Source of the DNA: Stackebrandtia albiflava | GTDB taxonomy: Bacteria > Actinomycetota > Actinomycetes > Mycobacteriales > Micromonosporaceae | Direction: 5' to 3' | Assembly: GCF_007994225.1 (NCBI RefSeq) | Contig: NZ_VLLL01000007.1 | Coordinates: 124,001-188,000, forward strand | DNA length: 64,000 bases | Shown: one piece after another, positions 7,983 through 16,168 of the stretch | Layout of the letters: each line of letters begins with the position of its first letter | Numbering within the stretch: the first letter of the stretch is position 1 | Program-made: the position numbers and the translations under genes | The notes under the pieces: model-generated | Seen by the model: only the letters and a program-made list of their open reading frames with translations | The model's database searches: none | What the model was told of the DNA's origin: nothing

Positions 7983-9536
7983 ATGTCCACCCGGCCACCG
8001 CTGTCCGGCGTATCCGGTCAGCTCGTCAAGATCCTCGTGCTGAGCGTGGTCGCCGCCCTGGCGATCTGGGCGGCCACACCACTCGTCCACGCCGGGGCGT
8101 GGGTGGGCCTCGGGGTGGTCGTCGCCGTCACCGCGCTCGTCTTCTACGTCTACCTGAGCCCCCGGCGGCTACCCGCCAAGTACCTGCTGCCCGGCACCCT
8201 GCTGCTGATCACGTTCCAGATCCTGCCGGTCCTGCTGACCATCACCACCTCCGTCACCAACTACGGCGACGGGCACCGCGGCGACAAGGCCGACGCCATC
8301 GCCGCCATCCAGGCCGCCGCCGTGAAGGAGGTGCCCGGGTCACCCCGGTACCTGCTGTCGGCGGCGTGGCGGGGCGAGAACGCCACCGACGGGGAACTGG
8401 TGTTCCTGCTGACCGAACCCGGCTCCGGCGAGTACCTCGTCGGCGACGCCGAAGGTCTCGAACCGCTCGACCCCGGCGGCCTCACCGTCGACCCGGAGGG
8501 CCGGATCGTCGCGGCCGAGGGCTACACGGTGATGACCCCCGCCGAGTTCAACGCCCACAGTGAACGGATCACCGGGTTCGCCGTACCCACCGAGGACGGC
8601 GGCATCCGTTCCACCGGCTTCGACGCCTACGAGGGCGTCTCCACCCGCACCTACGACGAGTCCTGCGACTGCATCACCGACAGCGAGACCGGCGACGTCT
8701 TCGTCGCCGACAACGAGAACGGCTACTTCGTCACCGAGACCGGAGACCGCATCCGGCAGGGCTGGCAGGTCAACGTCGGGCTCGACAACTTCACCCGGTT
8801 CTTCACCGACCCCGACGTGCGCGGCCCGTTCACGTCGATCTTCCTGTGGAACATGATGTTCGCGGTCTGCTCGGTGCTGTTCACGTTCGTACTGGGCCTG
8901 TTGTGCGCCATGGCGATGAACCACGACCGCATCCGAGGCAAGACCCTGTACCGGGTCCTGATGGTGCTGCCCTACGCGATGCCGTCGTTCGCGATGCTGC
9001 TGGTCTGGCGGGACATGTTCAACGCCGACTACGGCCTGCTGAACCAACTCCTCGGACTCGAACTCGACTGGTTCGGCGAGACCTGGACCTCCCGGGCCGC
9101 CGTGCTGCTGGTCAACACCTGGCTGGGCTACCCGTACATGTTCCTCATCTGCACCGGCGCTCTCCAGGCACTACCGCGCGACACCCTGGAGGCGGCCCGC
9201 ATCGACGGCGCCACCGGCTTCCAGGCGTTCCGGAAGATCACGCTGCCGTTGCTGCTGGTGGCGCTGACACCGCTGTTGATCTCGTCGTTCGCGTTCAACT
9301 TCAACAACTTCAACGCGATCCAACTGACCTCCGGAGGGCATCCCTTCCCCGACGCCAGCCCGCAGACCGGTGACACCGACCTGCTGATCACGTACACCTT
9401 CCGGCTGGCGTTCAACGGTTCCGGCGTCGACTACGGCTACGCGGCGGCGGTCAGTATGTTCATCTTCACCATCGTCGCGGTCATCTCCGGCATCAGCTTC
9501 GCCCGGACCCGCAAGCAGGAGGAGGTCTACCGATGA
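7983..9536 (+). CDS. malF: maltose ABC transporter permease MalF
   Basis: 517 residues from the ATG at 7983 with GAGGAG 5-9 nt upstream. Begins with two N-terminal membrane helices and a helix at about residues 70-85, then a large extracytoplasmic insert (about residues 90-270) of the MalF P2-loop type, then the six-helix transporter core. The ATPase-coupling EAA motif is visible as EAARIDGATGFQAFRKITLPLL. Forms the heterodimeric channel with MalG. Overlaps malG by 4 nt. The P2 loop includes an unusual Asp-Cys-Cys cluster (CDC) near residue 230. Confidence 0.9.
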   Translation: MSTRPPLSGVSGQLVKILVLSVVAALAIWAATPLVHAGAWVGLGVVVAVTALVFYVYLSPRRLPAKYLLPGTLLLITFQILPVLLTITTSVTNYGDGHRGDKADAIAAIQAAAVKEVPGSPRYLLSAAWRGENATDGELVFLLTEPGSGEYLVGDAEGLEPLDPGGLTVDPEGRIVAAEGYTVMTPAEFNAHSERITGFAVPTEDGGIRSTGFDAYEGVSTRTYDESCDCITDSETGDVFVADNENGYFVTETGDRIRQGWQVNVGLDNFTRFFTDPDVRGPFTSIFLWNMMFAVCSVLFTFVLGLLCAMAMNHDRIRGKTLYRVLMVLPYAMPSFAMLLVWRDMFNADYGLLNQLLGLELDWFGETWTSRAAVLLVNTWLGYPYMFLICTGALQALPRDTLEAARIDGATGFQAFRKITLPLLLVALTPLLISSFAFNFNNFNAIQLTSGGHPFPDASPQTGDTDLLITYTFRLAFNGSGVDYGYAAAVSMFIFTIVAVISGISFARTRKQEEVYR

Positions 9537-10387
9537 GAGGCAACTGGTTGACCACCATGGGATGGCGGCACGCCGTGGGCCTGCTCGCGGTCGCGTTCTC
9601 GCTCATCCCGATCGTCTTCGTCGTGTCGAGCGCCCTCAACCCGCTGGGCACGCTGTCGTCGACGTCGCTGCTCCCGGTCCACGGGTTCACACTGGACAAC
9701 GTCACCGAACTGTTCGGCGGCACCGACTTCGGCCAGTGGTACCTCAACACGCTCGTCATCGCGGGGACGGCCTCCGTGGCGTCCATCTTCATCTCGGCGT
9801 TGGCGGCGTACGCGTTCAGCCGGTTCCGGTTCAGGGGGCGGCGGATCTCACTGCTGTCGCTGCTGCTGATCCAGATGTTCCCGCAGTTCCTCGCGATCGT
9901 GGCGATCTTCCTGATCTTCACACAGGTCGGCGAATACTGGCCGGCACTGGGTTTCAACACCTGGACCGGCCTGATCCTGGTGTACCTGGGCGGCGCGATG
10001 GGCGTCAACACCTGGCTCATGAAGGGCTTCTTCGACACCCTGCCCAAGGAACTCGACGAATCCGCCACCATGGACGGTGCCAGTCACGGCCAGATCTTCT
10101 TCCGGATCATCCTGCCGCTGGTCACTCCGATCATCGCGATCACCGGGCTGCTGGCCTTCATCGGGATGATGAACGAGTTCATCATGGCGTCGGTGTTCCT
10201 GACCAGCTCCTCCGACAAGACCCTGGCGGTCGGGCTGACCGGGATGGTCGCCGCCAACAACCGCGACGCCCAGTTCGGCATGTTCTGCGTGGGGACCCTG
10301 CTGACCGCGATCCCCACCGTCGGCGTCTTCATGTTCCTGCAGCGTTACATCGTTCACGGCCTCACCGGTGGCGCCGTGAAGGGCTGA
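9533..10387 (+). CDS. malG: maltose ABC transporter permease MalG
   Basis: 284 residues; ATG at 9533 overlaps the malF stop (ATGA). Six predicted membrane helices and the EAA-type coupling loop ELDESATMDGASHGQIFFRIILPLV. Ends with the short cytoplasmic GLTGGAVKG tail typical of MalG, which is known to contact the ATPase in the family. Last gene of malEFG, followed by a hairpin terminator. Confidence 0.9.
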   Translation: MRGNWLTTMGWRHAVGLLAVAFSLIPIVFVVSSALNPLGTLSSTSLLPVHGFTLDNVTELFGGTDFGQWYLNTLVIAGTASVASIFISALAAYAFSRFRFRGRRISLLSLLLIQMFPQFLAIVAIFLIFTQVGEYWPALGFNTWTGLILVYLGGAMGVNTWLMKGFFDTLPKELDESATMDGASHGQIFFRIILPLVTPIIAITGLLAFIGMMNEFIMASVFLTSSSDKTLAVGLTGMVAANNRDAQFGMFCVGTLLTAIPTVGVFMFLQRYIVHGLTGGAVKG

Positions 10388-10390
10388 CCC

Positions 10391-10414
10391 CCGTGTCGGC
10401 GTCCTCCGACACGG
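10391..10414 (+). terminator. terminator after malG
   Basis: Perfect 9-bp stem CCGTGTCGG / CCGACACGG with a 6-nt loop, 4 nt after the malG stop codon. Confidence 0.6.
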
Positions 10415-10540
10415 CACGACCTGCCGAAGGACGCCAAACCGGCCGGATCGGACGGTCCGCTGGTTATGGTCGGTGCATCCGGCGGCGGACGGCGCGTGCC
10501 GTCCGCCGCCGATTCGTCACCACGTACGGGGGGAACACCC

Positions 10541-11170
10541 ATGACCATCACACGGGCACACCGCACCCGGCCGCCGCTGCTGGCCAGCGCCGTGGCCACC
10601 GCCGCCCTGGCCGCCGCCGCGCTGTCGGCGGCCGGTACCGGGCACGCGCTGGAGACACCCGCCACCGGCGTGAAGCTGCCGTTGACCGCGACGGTGCAGG
10701 ACGCCACCGTCACCGTCGACGGGGAACGGCTGCGTTCCGGGAAACTGACCGGCGGCATGCGGATGGAGGTCCTGCCCGACCCGGCCGGCCGCGACGCCAC
10801 GGGCATACCCGTGGCCACCACCGGATTCCGTCTCGACCCGAAGTACCCACACGCCCCCGGGCCGCGCCTGACGGTGGAACAGGCCGACGCCGACGTGGAC
10901 TCCCACAGCCGGATCGTCCGTATCGACCAACGGCCACCGCTGTTCGAGCACACCTGGCGGGTGACGCTGCGCGTGACACTCACCAGGACGGGGATGGAAC
11001 CGGTCACGCTGATCAGCCGGTCCCCCGCCGAGCTCGTGGGCCGACTGGGACAGTTCCCGCCGCAGGGTGAGGTGTACCGGTTGACGCAGCTGGTCGAACT
11101 CGCCGACCCCGACCGGCCCGACGAGACCGTCGCGACCCTCGACCGGCTTCCGGTACGGTTGCGCGGTTGA
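10541..11170 (+). CDS. secreted protein of unknown function
   Basis: 209 residues from the ATG at 10541, preceded by GGGGGGAAC. Clear Sec-type signal: basic TRAHRTRP, hydrophobic alanine-rich core, and a likely cleavage site after AGTGHA (about residue 36). The mature part is beta-rich and polar with no cysteines, no recognised catalytic motif and no lipobox. Stands alone between malG and the ABC operon. Not recognised as a family. Confidence 0.6.
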   Translation: MTITRAHRTRPPLLASAVATAALAAAALSAAGTGHALETPATGVKLPLTATVQDATVTVDGERLRSGKLTGGMRMEVLPDPAGRDATGIPVATTGFRLDPKYPHAPGPRLTVEQADADVDSHSRIVRIDQRPPLFEHTWRVTLRVTLTRTGMEPVTLISRSPAELVGRLGQFPPQGEVYRLTQLVELADPDRPDETVATLDRLPVRLRG

Positions 11171-11293
11171 CCGGGTGGCCGACGGGCCGGGACCGTCCCG
11201 GGGGTGTCCCTGACCACCGCATGGGGGCGCCCCTGACGAAGGTACCGGGGGTCGCTCACCCGCGTGAATGACGCGGCGGTGTGACACTGCCCG

Positions 11294-11299
11294 TACCGT
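11294..11299 (+). promoter_or_regulatory. -10 element of leaderless ABC operon
   Basis: TACCGT fits the actinobacterial TAnnnT -10 consensus and stands 6 nt before the GTG at 11306; no ribosome-binding sequence precedes that GTG. Together these suggest a leaderless mRNA. Confidence 0.5.
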
Positions 11300-11305
11300 C
11301 GACAC

Positions 11306-12259
11306 GTGTCCACGATATCCATTCAAGGCCTCACCAAACGCTACCCGCGGGTGACGGCGCTGGAAGGGCTCAGCGTCGAGGTTCCTGAGGGGGTGTGCGG
11401 CCTCGTCGGGGCGAACGGCGCCGGCAAGTCCACCCTCATAAAGATCCTGCTGGGACTGACCCCGGCGACGTCGGGAACCGCCACCGTGCTCGGTGACGAC
11501 ATCCACACCGCCGCGACCGCCATCCGCCGCAACATCGGCTACATGCCCGAACACGACTGCCTGCCGCCGGACGCGTCCGCGGCGGAGTTCGTCATGCACC
11601 TCGCCCGCATGTCCGGCCTGCCGGTCGACGCGGCGCGGCAACGCACCGCCGACACGCTGCGGCACGTCGGAATGTACGAGGAGCGGTACCGCCCCATGGG
11701 CGGCTACTCCACCGGCATGAAGCAGCGCGTCAAACTCGCGCAGGCCCTGGTCCACGACCCGAGGATGGTGTTCCTCGACGAACCCACCAACGGCCTCGAC
11801 CCCACCGGTCGCGACGAGATGCTCGACCTGATCCGGAAGGTCCACACCCGGTTCGGCATCTCCGTCCTGGTCACCTCCCACCTGCTCGGTGAGCTCGAAC
11901 GCACCAGCGACCACGTCGTCGTCATCGACGGCGGCCGCCTGCTGCGCTCGGAGTCCACCGGCAACCTCACCTCGCAGACCCACACGCTCGTCCTGGAGGT
12001 GCTGGACCCCGCCGGGGGCACCGACGCCACCGAGACCGCCCGCAAGGCCCTCGCCGAACGCGACCTGTCGCCGCGGGCCTCCGGTGACCTGCTGTACGTG
12101 CCGGTGACCGGCCCCGACACCTTCGACCTGATCCGTGACACCGTCAGCGCCCAAGGGCTCGGACTGGTGCGACTGCAACGCGACCGGCACCGGATCGCCG
12201 AGATCTTCGGCGAACCGGCCGCGCGAGAGGGGAGCGCCGGCGATGGCGACGACCACTGA
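11306..12259 (+). CDS. ABC transporter ATP-binding protein (first of two)
   Basis: 317 residues from a GTG at 11306. ABC domain with Walker A GANGAGKST (about residues 38-46), Q-loop, signature YSTGMKQRVKLAQAL and Walker B MVFLDEPTNGLDP. The C-terminal hundred residues form the extra domain seen in ABC-2-type exporters of the CcmA/NatA class. Works with the permease encoded by the next gene, whose start overlaps by 17 nt. Substrate unknown; no antibiotic cluster is adjacent. Confidence 0.85.
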   Translation: MSTISIQGLTKRYPRVTALEGLSVEVPEGVCGLVGANGAGKSTLIKILLGLTPATSGTATVLGDDIHTAATAIRRNIGYMPEHDCLPPDASAAEFVMHLARMSGLPVDAARQRTADTLRHVGMYEERYRPMGGYSTGMKQRVKLAQALVHDPRMVFLDEPTNGLDPTGRDEMLDLIRKVHTRFGISVLVTSHLLGELERTSDHVVVIDGGRLLRSESTGNLTSQTHTLVLEVLDPAGGTDATETARKALAERDLSPRASGDLLYVPVTGPDTFDLIRDTVSAQGLGLVRLQRDRHRIAEIFGEPAAREGSAGDGDDH

Positions 12260-13166
12260 ACCCGGCAAGACCGGCGCGATCCACAACATCGGATACCGCC
12301 GGTACGACGGCCCCCGCCTGGGCCGCCGCGACATCTTCCTGGCCCTGTACGGGCAGACCCTCAAGGGCACGTTCGGGATCGGGCGCGGACTCGGCGCCAA
12401 GATCTTCCCGTGGCTGCTGTTCGGGTCCACCGTGCTGCCCGCGTTCATCCTGGTGGCCGTGCAGACCCAGATCCCGCCGGGACCCGAAGGGCCGCAACTA
12501 CTCGTCGAGTTCGGCGCGTACACGGTGATGGTGCAGGCCGTGCCGTCACTGTTCCTGGCGTCGCAGGCACCACAGGCGGTGTCCCGGGACCTACGGTTCC
12601 ACACCCTCCCGCTGTACTTCTCACGACCGCTGAGCTACGTCGACTACGTGCGCGCCCGGGTCGCCGGAATCGCCACCGGCCTCGGCATCCTGGTCGCCGC
12701 ACCGCTGCTGGTCATGTACATCGGCGCCCTCCTGCTGGAGTTCCCGATCGGGGACATGACGTTGAAACTGCTGGCGGCCCTGGTGTCCCTGGTGTTCCTC
12801 GTCGCCATGTTCACCATGATCGGCACACTCATCGCGTCGGTGACACCGCGCCGCGGCCTCGGTGTCGCCGCGATCATCGCGGTCCTGAGCGGCAGCTACA
12901 TGGCGGCGACGTTCCTGCAGGCGCTGCTGGGGTCGTTCGTGAGCGAGCCGGCCTCCGCGTGGGGCGGGCTGCTGTCGCCCATCACGATCTACGACGGCAT
13001 CCAGGCGTTCCTGTTCGGCTGGTCACCCGTCGACGCGGCGCCCAGCACCCCCGCCGTCGCCCCCGGCGCCGCCGCGGGCCTCACCCTGCTGGCGGCCGCC
13101 GTGGCGATCACCGCCCTGTGCTACCGGCTCCTGCTGCTGCGTTACCGAAAGGTTTCCCGGTCATGA
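12243..13166 (+). CDS. ABC-2-type transporter permease
   Basis: 307 residues from the ATG at 12243. A conserved N-terminal soluble segment (IHNIGYRRYDGPRLGR) precedes six membrane helices, with a LPLYFSRPLSYVDYVRAR cytoplasmic loop that is characteristic of permeases in these actinobacterial four-gene ABC operons. Start overlaps the upstream ATPase by 17 nt and end overlaps the next ATPase (ATGA), so the proteins are probably made in equal amounts. Substrate unknown. Confidence 0.8.
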   Translation: MATTTEPGKTGAIHNIGYRRYDGPRLGRRDIFLALYGQTLKGTFGIGRGLGAKIFPWLLFGSTVLPAFILVAVQTQIPPGPEGPQLLVEFGAYTVMVQAVPSLFLASQAPQAVSRDLRFHTLPLYFSRPLSYVDYVRARVAGIATGLGILVAAPLLVMYIGALLLEFPIGDMTLKLLAALVSLVFLVAMFTMIGTLIASVTPRRGLGVAAIIAVLSGSYMAATFLQALLGSFVSEPASAWGGLLSPITIYDGIQAFLFGWSPVDAAPSTPAVAPGAAAGLTLLAAAVAITALCYRLLLLRYRKVSRS

Positions 13167-14080
13167 CCTCCATCCACATCGACCGTGTGTCCAAATGGTT
13201 CGGTCACGTCGTGGCCGTCAACGACGTCAGCATGACGATCGGGCCCGGCATCACCGGCCTGCTCGGCCCCAACGGCGCCGGGAAGACCACGCTGCTGTCC
13301 ATGATGGCCGGATTCGCGGCGCCGTCCGCGGGCACCGTCACCCTCGACGGCGACCCCACCTGGCGCAACGAGCAGATCTACCGCCACATCGGCATGGTGC
13401 CCGAACGCGAGGCGATGTACGACTTCCTCACCGGCGCCAAGTTCGTACTCGCCAACGCCGAACTCCACGGACTGTCCGACCCCGGGGCCGCCGCCAAGGC
13501 CGCCATCGACACCGTCGACATGCAGGCCGCCGCCGACCGGCCCATCGCCACCTACTCCAAGGGCATGCGGCAGCGCATGAAGATGGCCGCCGCCCTCGTG
13601 CACCGGCCCTCGGTACTGCTGCTGGACGAACCGTTCAACGGCATGGATCCGCGGCAGCGGATGCACCTGATGGAACTGTTGCGCCAGATGGGATCGGACG
13701 GACGCACCGTCCTGTTCAGCTCCCACATCCTCGAAGAGGTCGAACAACTGGCCAGCCACATCGAGGTCATGGTCGCCGGACGGCACGCCGCGTCCGGTGA
13801 CTTCCGGGCGATCCGGCGGCTCATGACCGACCGGCCGCACCGCTACCTGTTGCGCAGCGACGACGACCGCCGCCTCGCCGCCGCACTCGTCTCCGACGAC
13901 TCCGTGGTGTCGGTCGAGGTGGACTCCGAGGAGGAGGCGCTGCACGTACAGACCAGCGACTTCGGCCGGTTCACCGTGCGGCTGCCCCGGCTCGCCGCCG
14001 ACCACGGCATCCGGCTGTACGACGTCACGCCCGCCGACGAGTCGCTGGAAAGCGTCTTCGGTTACCTGGTGCAAAGCTGA
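13163..14080 (+). CDS. ABC transporter ATP-binding protein (second of two)
   Basis: 305 residues; ATG at 13163 overlaps the preceding stop. Walker A GPNGAGKTT, signature YSKGMRQRMKMAAAL, Walker B VLLLDEPFNGMDP, and the H-loop SSHILEEVEQL are all present. The C-terminal domain differs from the first ATPase. The paired arrangement ATPase-permease-ATPase-permease suggests a heteromeric exporter built from two half-sets or two related exporters expressed together. Confidence 0.85.
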   Translation: MTSIHIDRVSKWFGHVVAVNDVSMTIGPGITGLLGPNGAGKTTLLSMMAGFAAPSAGTVTLDGDPTWRNEQIYRHIGMVPEREAMYDFLTGAKFVLANAELHGLSDPGAAAKAAIDTVDMQAAADRPIATYSKGMRQRMKMAAALVHRPSVLLLDEPFNGMDPRQRMHLMELLRQMGSDGRTVLFSSHILEEVEQLASHIEVMVAGRHAASGDFRAIRRLMTDRPHRYLLRSDDDRRLAAALVSDDSVVSVEVDSEEEALHVQTSDFGRFTVRLPRLAADHGIRLYDVTPADESLESVFGYLVQS

Positions 14081-14091
14081 GGAATGAGACC

Positions 14092-14805
14092 ATGAACTCG
14101 ACAATCGCCCGGTTGACCGCGACCGGTCTACTGCGCGGCTGGCGCGGCCTGCTACTCGCGCTGCTGCCCTTCGTGATGTTGGCGTTGGCGCTGCTGGTGC
14201 GCATGGCGTTCGGCATCGACCCGGAGATCACCTCGGGGCTGCTCGACACGTTCAACCTCGACACCGTCGTGCCGTTGATCGCGCTCATCGTCGGCACCGG
14301 GGCCATCGCCACCGAGATCGACGACGGCGCCATCGTGTACCTGCTGACCAAGCCGGTGGCGCGGGGCCGGATCATCGTGACCAAGCTGCTGGTGGCGATC
14401 ACGGTGACCCTGCTGTTCGCCGCCGTCCCGACCCTGATCGCCGCCATCGTCGTCACCGGCGCCGCCGGTACGGTGACCTGGGCGTACACCGTGGCGGCGA
14501 CCGTCAGCGGCATCGTCTACTGTGCCGTGTTTCTGCTGCTGGGAGTGCTGTCCCGCCGCGCCGTCATCATCGGCCTGATGTACGTGATGCTTTGGGAGAT
14601 GCTGGTGACGGGCCTCGTCGACGGCGCGCGTGCGCTCAGCATCCAGCACTGGGGACAGTCGATCGCGGCGGAGCTCGCGCCCGACGCGATCACCGCGTCC
14701 CTGTCGCTTCCGGTGGCCACGACACTGGCGGTCCTGGTGACCGGCATGGCGGCGTGGTTCGCCACGCAACGCCTGCGGTCGCTGACCCTCGCCGGCGACT
14801 CCTGA
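14092..14805 (+). CDS. ABC-2-type transporter permease (second)
   Basis: 237 residues; ATG at 14092 with GAGGAATGAG upstream, 11 nt after the second ATPase. Six hydrophobic helices; the loop IDDGAIVYLLTKPVARGRIIVTK after helix 2 is the typical ABC-2 permease coupling region (compare the LPLYFSRPLSY loop of the partner). Last gene of the four-gene operon; an exceptionally strong terminator follows. Confidence 0.8.
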   Translation: MNSTIARLTATGLLRGWRGLLLALLPFVMLALALLVRMAFGIDPEITSGLLDTFNLDTVVPLIALIVGTGAIATEIDDGAIVYLLTKPVARGRIIVTKLLVAITVTLLFAAVPTLIAAIVVTGAAGTVTWAYTVAATVSGIVYCAVFLLLGVLSRRAVIIGLMYVMLWEMLVTGLVDGARALSIQHWGQSIAAELAPDAITASLSLPVATTLAVLVTGMAAWFATQRLRSLTLAGDS

Positions 14806-14817
14806 GGGCCACCGCCA

Positions 14818-14859
14818 CACCGCCCGGGACGTCCGGTTCGCCGGAGGTCCCGGGCGGTG
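14818..14859 (+). terminator. strong nested terminator with UUCG tetraloop
   Basis: Perfect 13-bp outer stem CACCGCCCGGGAC / GTCCCGGGCGGTG closing an inner TCCGG-TTCG-CCGGA stem, 12 nt after the permease stop. One of the most stable structures in the window. Confidence 0.8.
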
Positions 14860-14884
14860 TCGTCGTCCCGGTAACCGTTATGGA

Positions 14885-15010
14885 CCGCTTGGTCCCCGCC
14901 GTTGCGCTCTTGGTCCCCGCCATATGCGACACATGGGCATGAATCGGGCGGAATGTCGTCGTTTCTTTAACCGGCCGGGGACCAAGCGCAACACGGCGAG
15001 GACCAAGCGG
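14885..15010. repeat. long palindromic repeat, copy A
   Basis: A 126-bp element with near-perfect inverted arms of about 35 bp. Outer arms are CCGCTTGGTCC (14885-14895) and GGACCAAGCGG (15000-15010); each arm contains a second GGTCCCCG / CGGGGACC pair. Copy B at 16017-16142 shares arms and also the central loop (CATAT, GGGCATGAATCGGGCGGAA). The two copies are in the same orientation and flank a DUF559 gene. A shorter relative is copy C at 62543-62637. Confidence 0.85.
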
Positions 15011-15024
15011 TGGACAGGGGAGGA

Positions 15025-15056
15025 ACGGGGAGCCCGGCGGCGATCGGGCTCCCCGT
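15025..15056 (-). terminator. terminator of the DUF559 gene
   Basis: Perfect 12-bp stem ACGGGGAGCCCG / CGGGCTCCCCGT with 8-nt loop, ending 2 nt from the minus-strand stop at 15058. Confidence 0.75.
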
Positions 15057-15057
15057 G

Positions 15058-15972
15058 TCACCACACCGGGGACATGCGAGCCGTCGAGTACCGGGTACGT
15101 GCGGTGATCGCCTCGTTCACCCGCTTCGCCAGAGCCGCCGGCGTGCGGAAGCACTCGTCCCAGCCCCATCGGACCACGCTGAAGCCACTCGCGACCAACC
15201 GCTGTTCGCGCTGCTTCTCACGGACGAACTCCGACGGATCCCGAAGGTACTTCTCCTCGCCGTCCGCCTCCCCCACGACACCGGCCGCCTCCCAGAAGAA
15301 GTCCACTCGGACTCCGCTCACCAGATCGTCCACCTGAATTCGCGGCCGTGGCACTCCGAATCGGAGGAAGCACAGGCGCGACAGGCTCTCCAGCGGGGAT
15401 TCGCTCCGGCCGTCGGATATCCCGGCCACGTATCGCGCCCGCCGCACGAAGGGCCAGCCCGCCATGTGTTCGACCGTCCGAGCGATATCGCGCGGAGTGC
15501 AGAGCCCGTGCTGCAGCGCGGAATCCATCGCCACGACCCCGGCACGCACCCCGCGCAACCGCGCGATGTCGAGGACGGTCCTGGCGACCGTCGTCAGCGG
15601 TAGACCGTGCACGGACGAACGATGTTCCGGCCACATCGCCGCCTGGCGGATGATGGCGTCGGCCGGATCCCGCCGGCCTTGACCGCGTCTGCTCCGCACC
15701 AACTGGATGTGATCGGTCGGGGCACGAAGATGCGCGACACCCCAAAGCCTGGCAGCGGTCTCGTGACTCAGAACGGGATCCCCGATCAACTGGGGCAGGA
15801 CCGCCCCGGCGCGGATCAGCAGCGGATGCCCGTCCTGCACCGCTTCGGCGGGAAGGTAGGCGTTCCGGCGCAGGCGGCGCCAAGTACCGGATCGGCAGAG
15901 CCCTCGAATCCGGTCCGGCGCGAATCCGGCCCGGCGGGCCTGAGCGAAGGTGAACGGCAGTAGCTGTTTCAT
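15058..15972 (-). CDS. DUF559 / Vsr-fold endonuclease-domain protein with AbiEi-like N-terminus
   Basis: 304 residues from the ATG at 15972. N-terminal 50 residues resemble the winged-helix AbiEi-type antitoxin domain (QARRAGFAPDRIRGLCRSG, then WRRLRRNAYLP). The C-terminal 110 residues carry the PD-(D/E)xK/Vsr-like pattern of DUF559: Glu191 and Glu195 in ESPLESL, Asp224 in VDFFW, Glu235-x-Asp237 and Glu240-Lys241 in GEADGEEK. Such proteins are common, variable accessory genes of actinobacteria, suspected of DNA cleavage or defence; activity is not proven. It lies alone between two direct copies of a palindromic repeat, which suggests it is carried as a unit. Confidence 0.8.
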   Translation of the reverse strand: MKQLLPFTFAQARRAGFAPDRIRGLCRSGTWRRLRRNAYLPAEAVQDGHPLLIRAGAVLPQLIGDPVLSHETAARLWGVAHLRAPTDHIQLVRSRRGQGRRDPADAIIRQAAMWPEHRSSVHGLPLTTVARTVLDIARLRGVRAGVVAMDSALQHGLCTPRDIARTVEHMAGWPFVRRARYVAGISDGRSESPLESLSRLCFLRFGVPRPRIQVDDLVSGVRVDFFWEAAGVVGEADGEEKYLRDPSEFVREKQREQRLVASGFSVVRWGWDECFRTPAALAKRVNEAITARTRYSTARMSPVW

Positions 15973-16016
15973 ACCCGAAGCGTGACAAACCCGGGCAAAC
16001 TCCGCACCCCGGATTT

Positions 16017-16142
16017 CGGCTTGGTCCCCGCCGTTGCGCGCTCGGTCCTCGCCATATCAGACATACGGGCATGAATCGGGCGGAACCTCGCCATTTCGTC
16101 AACCGGACGGGGACCAAGCGCAACACGGCGAGGACCAAGCGG
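16017..16142. repeat. long palindromic repeat, copy B
   Basis: Second copy of the 126-bp element, same orientation as copy A, between the 5' end of the DUF559 gene and the 3' end of nuoH. Outer arms CGGCTTGGTCC / GGACCAAGCGG; central loop shares the CATAT and GGGCATGAATCGGGCGGAA segments with copy A. Differences from copy A are scattered, so the copies are not a very recent duplication. Confidence 0.85.
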
Positions 16143-16168
16143 TTCGGGGAGGGAAGGATCGGATGGGG

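Noticed and set aside
10517-12604. 695-residue minus-strand open frame
   Set aside because: Antisense to the secreted protein and the first ABC ATPase, whose motifs are intact; no domain recognised on the minus strand.
14885-16142. Classical insertion sequence with terminal inverted repeats
   Set aside because: The two palindromes are in direct orientation and the enclosed gene has no transposase motif (no DDE, DEDD or HUH).
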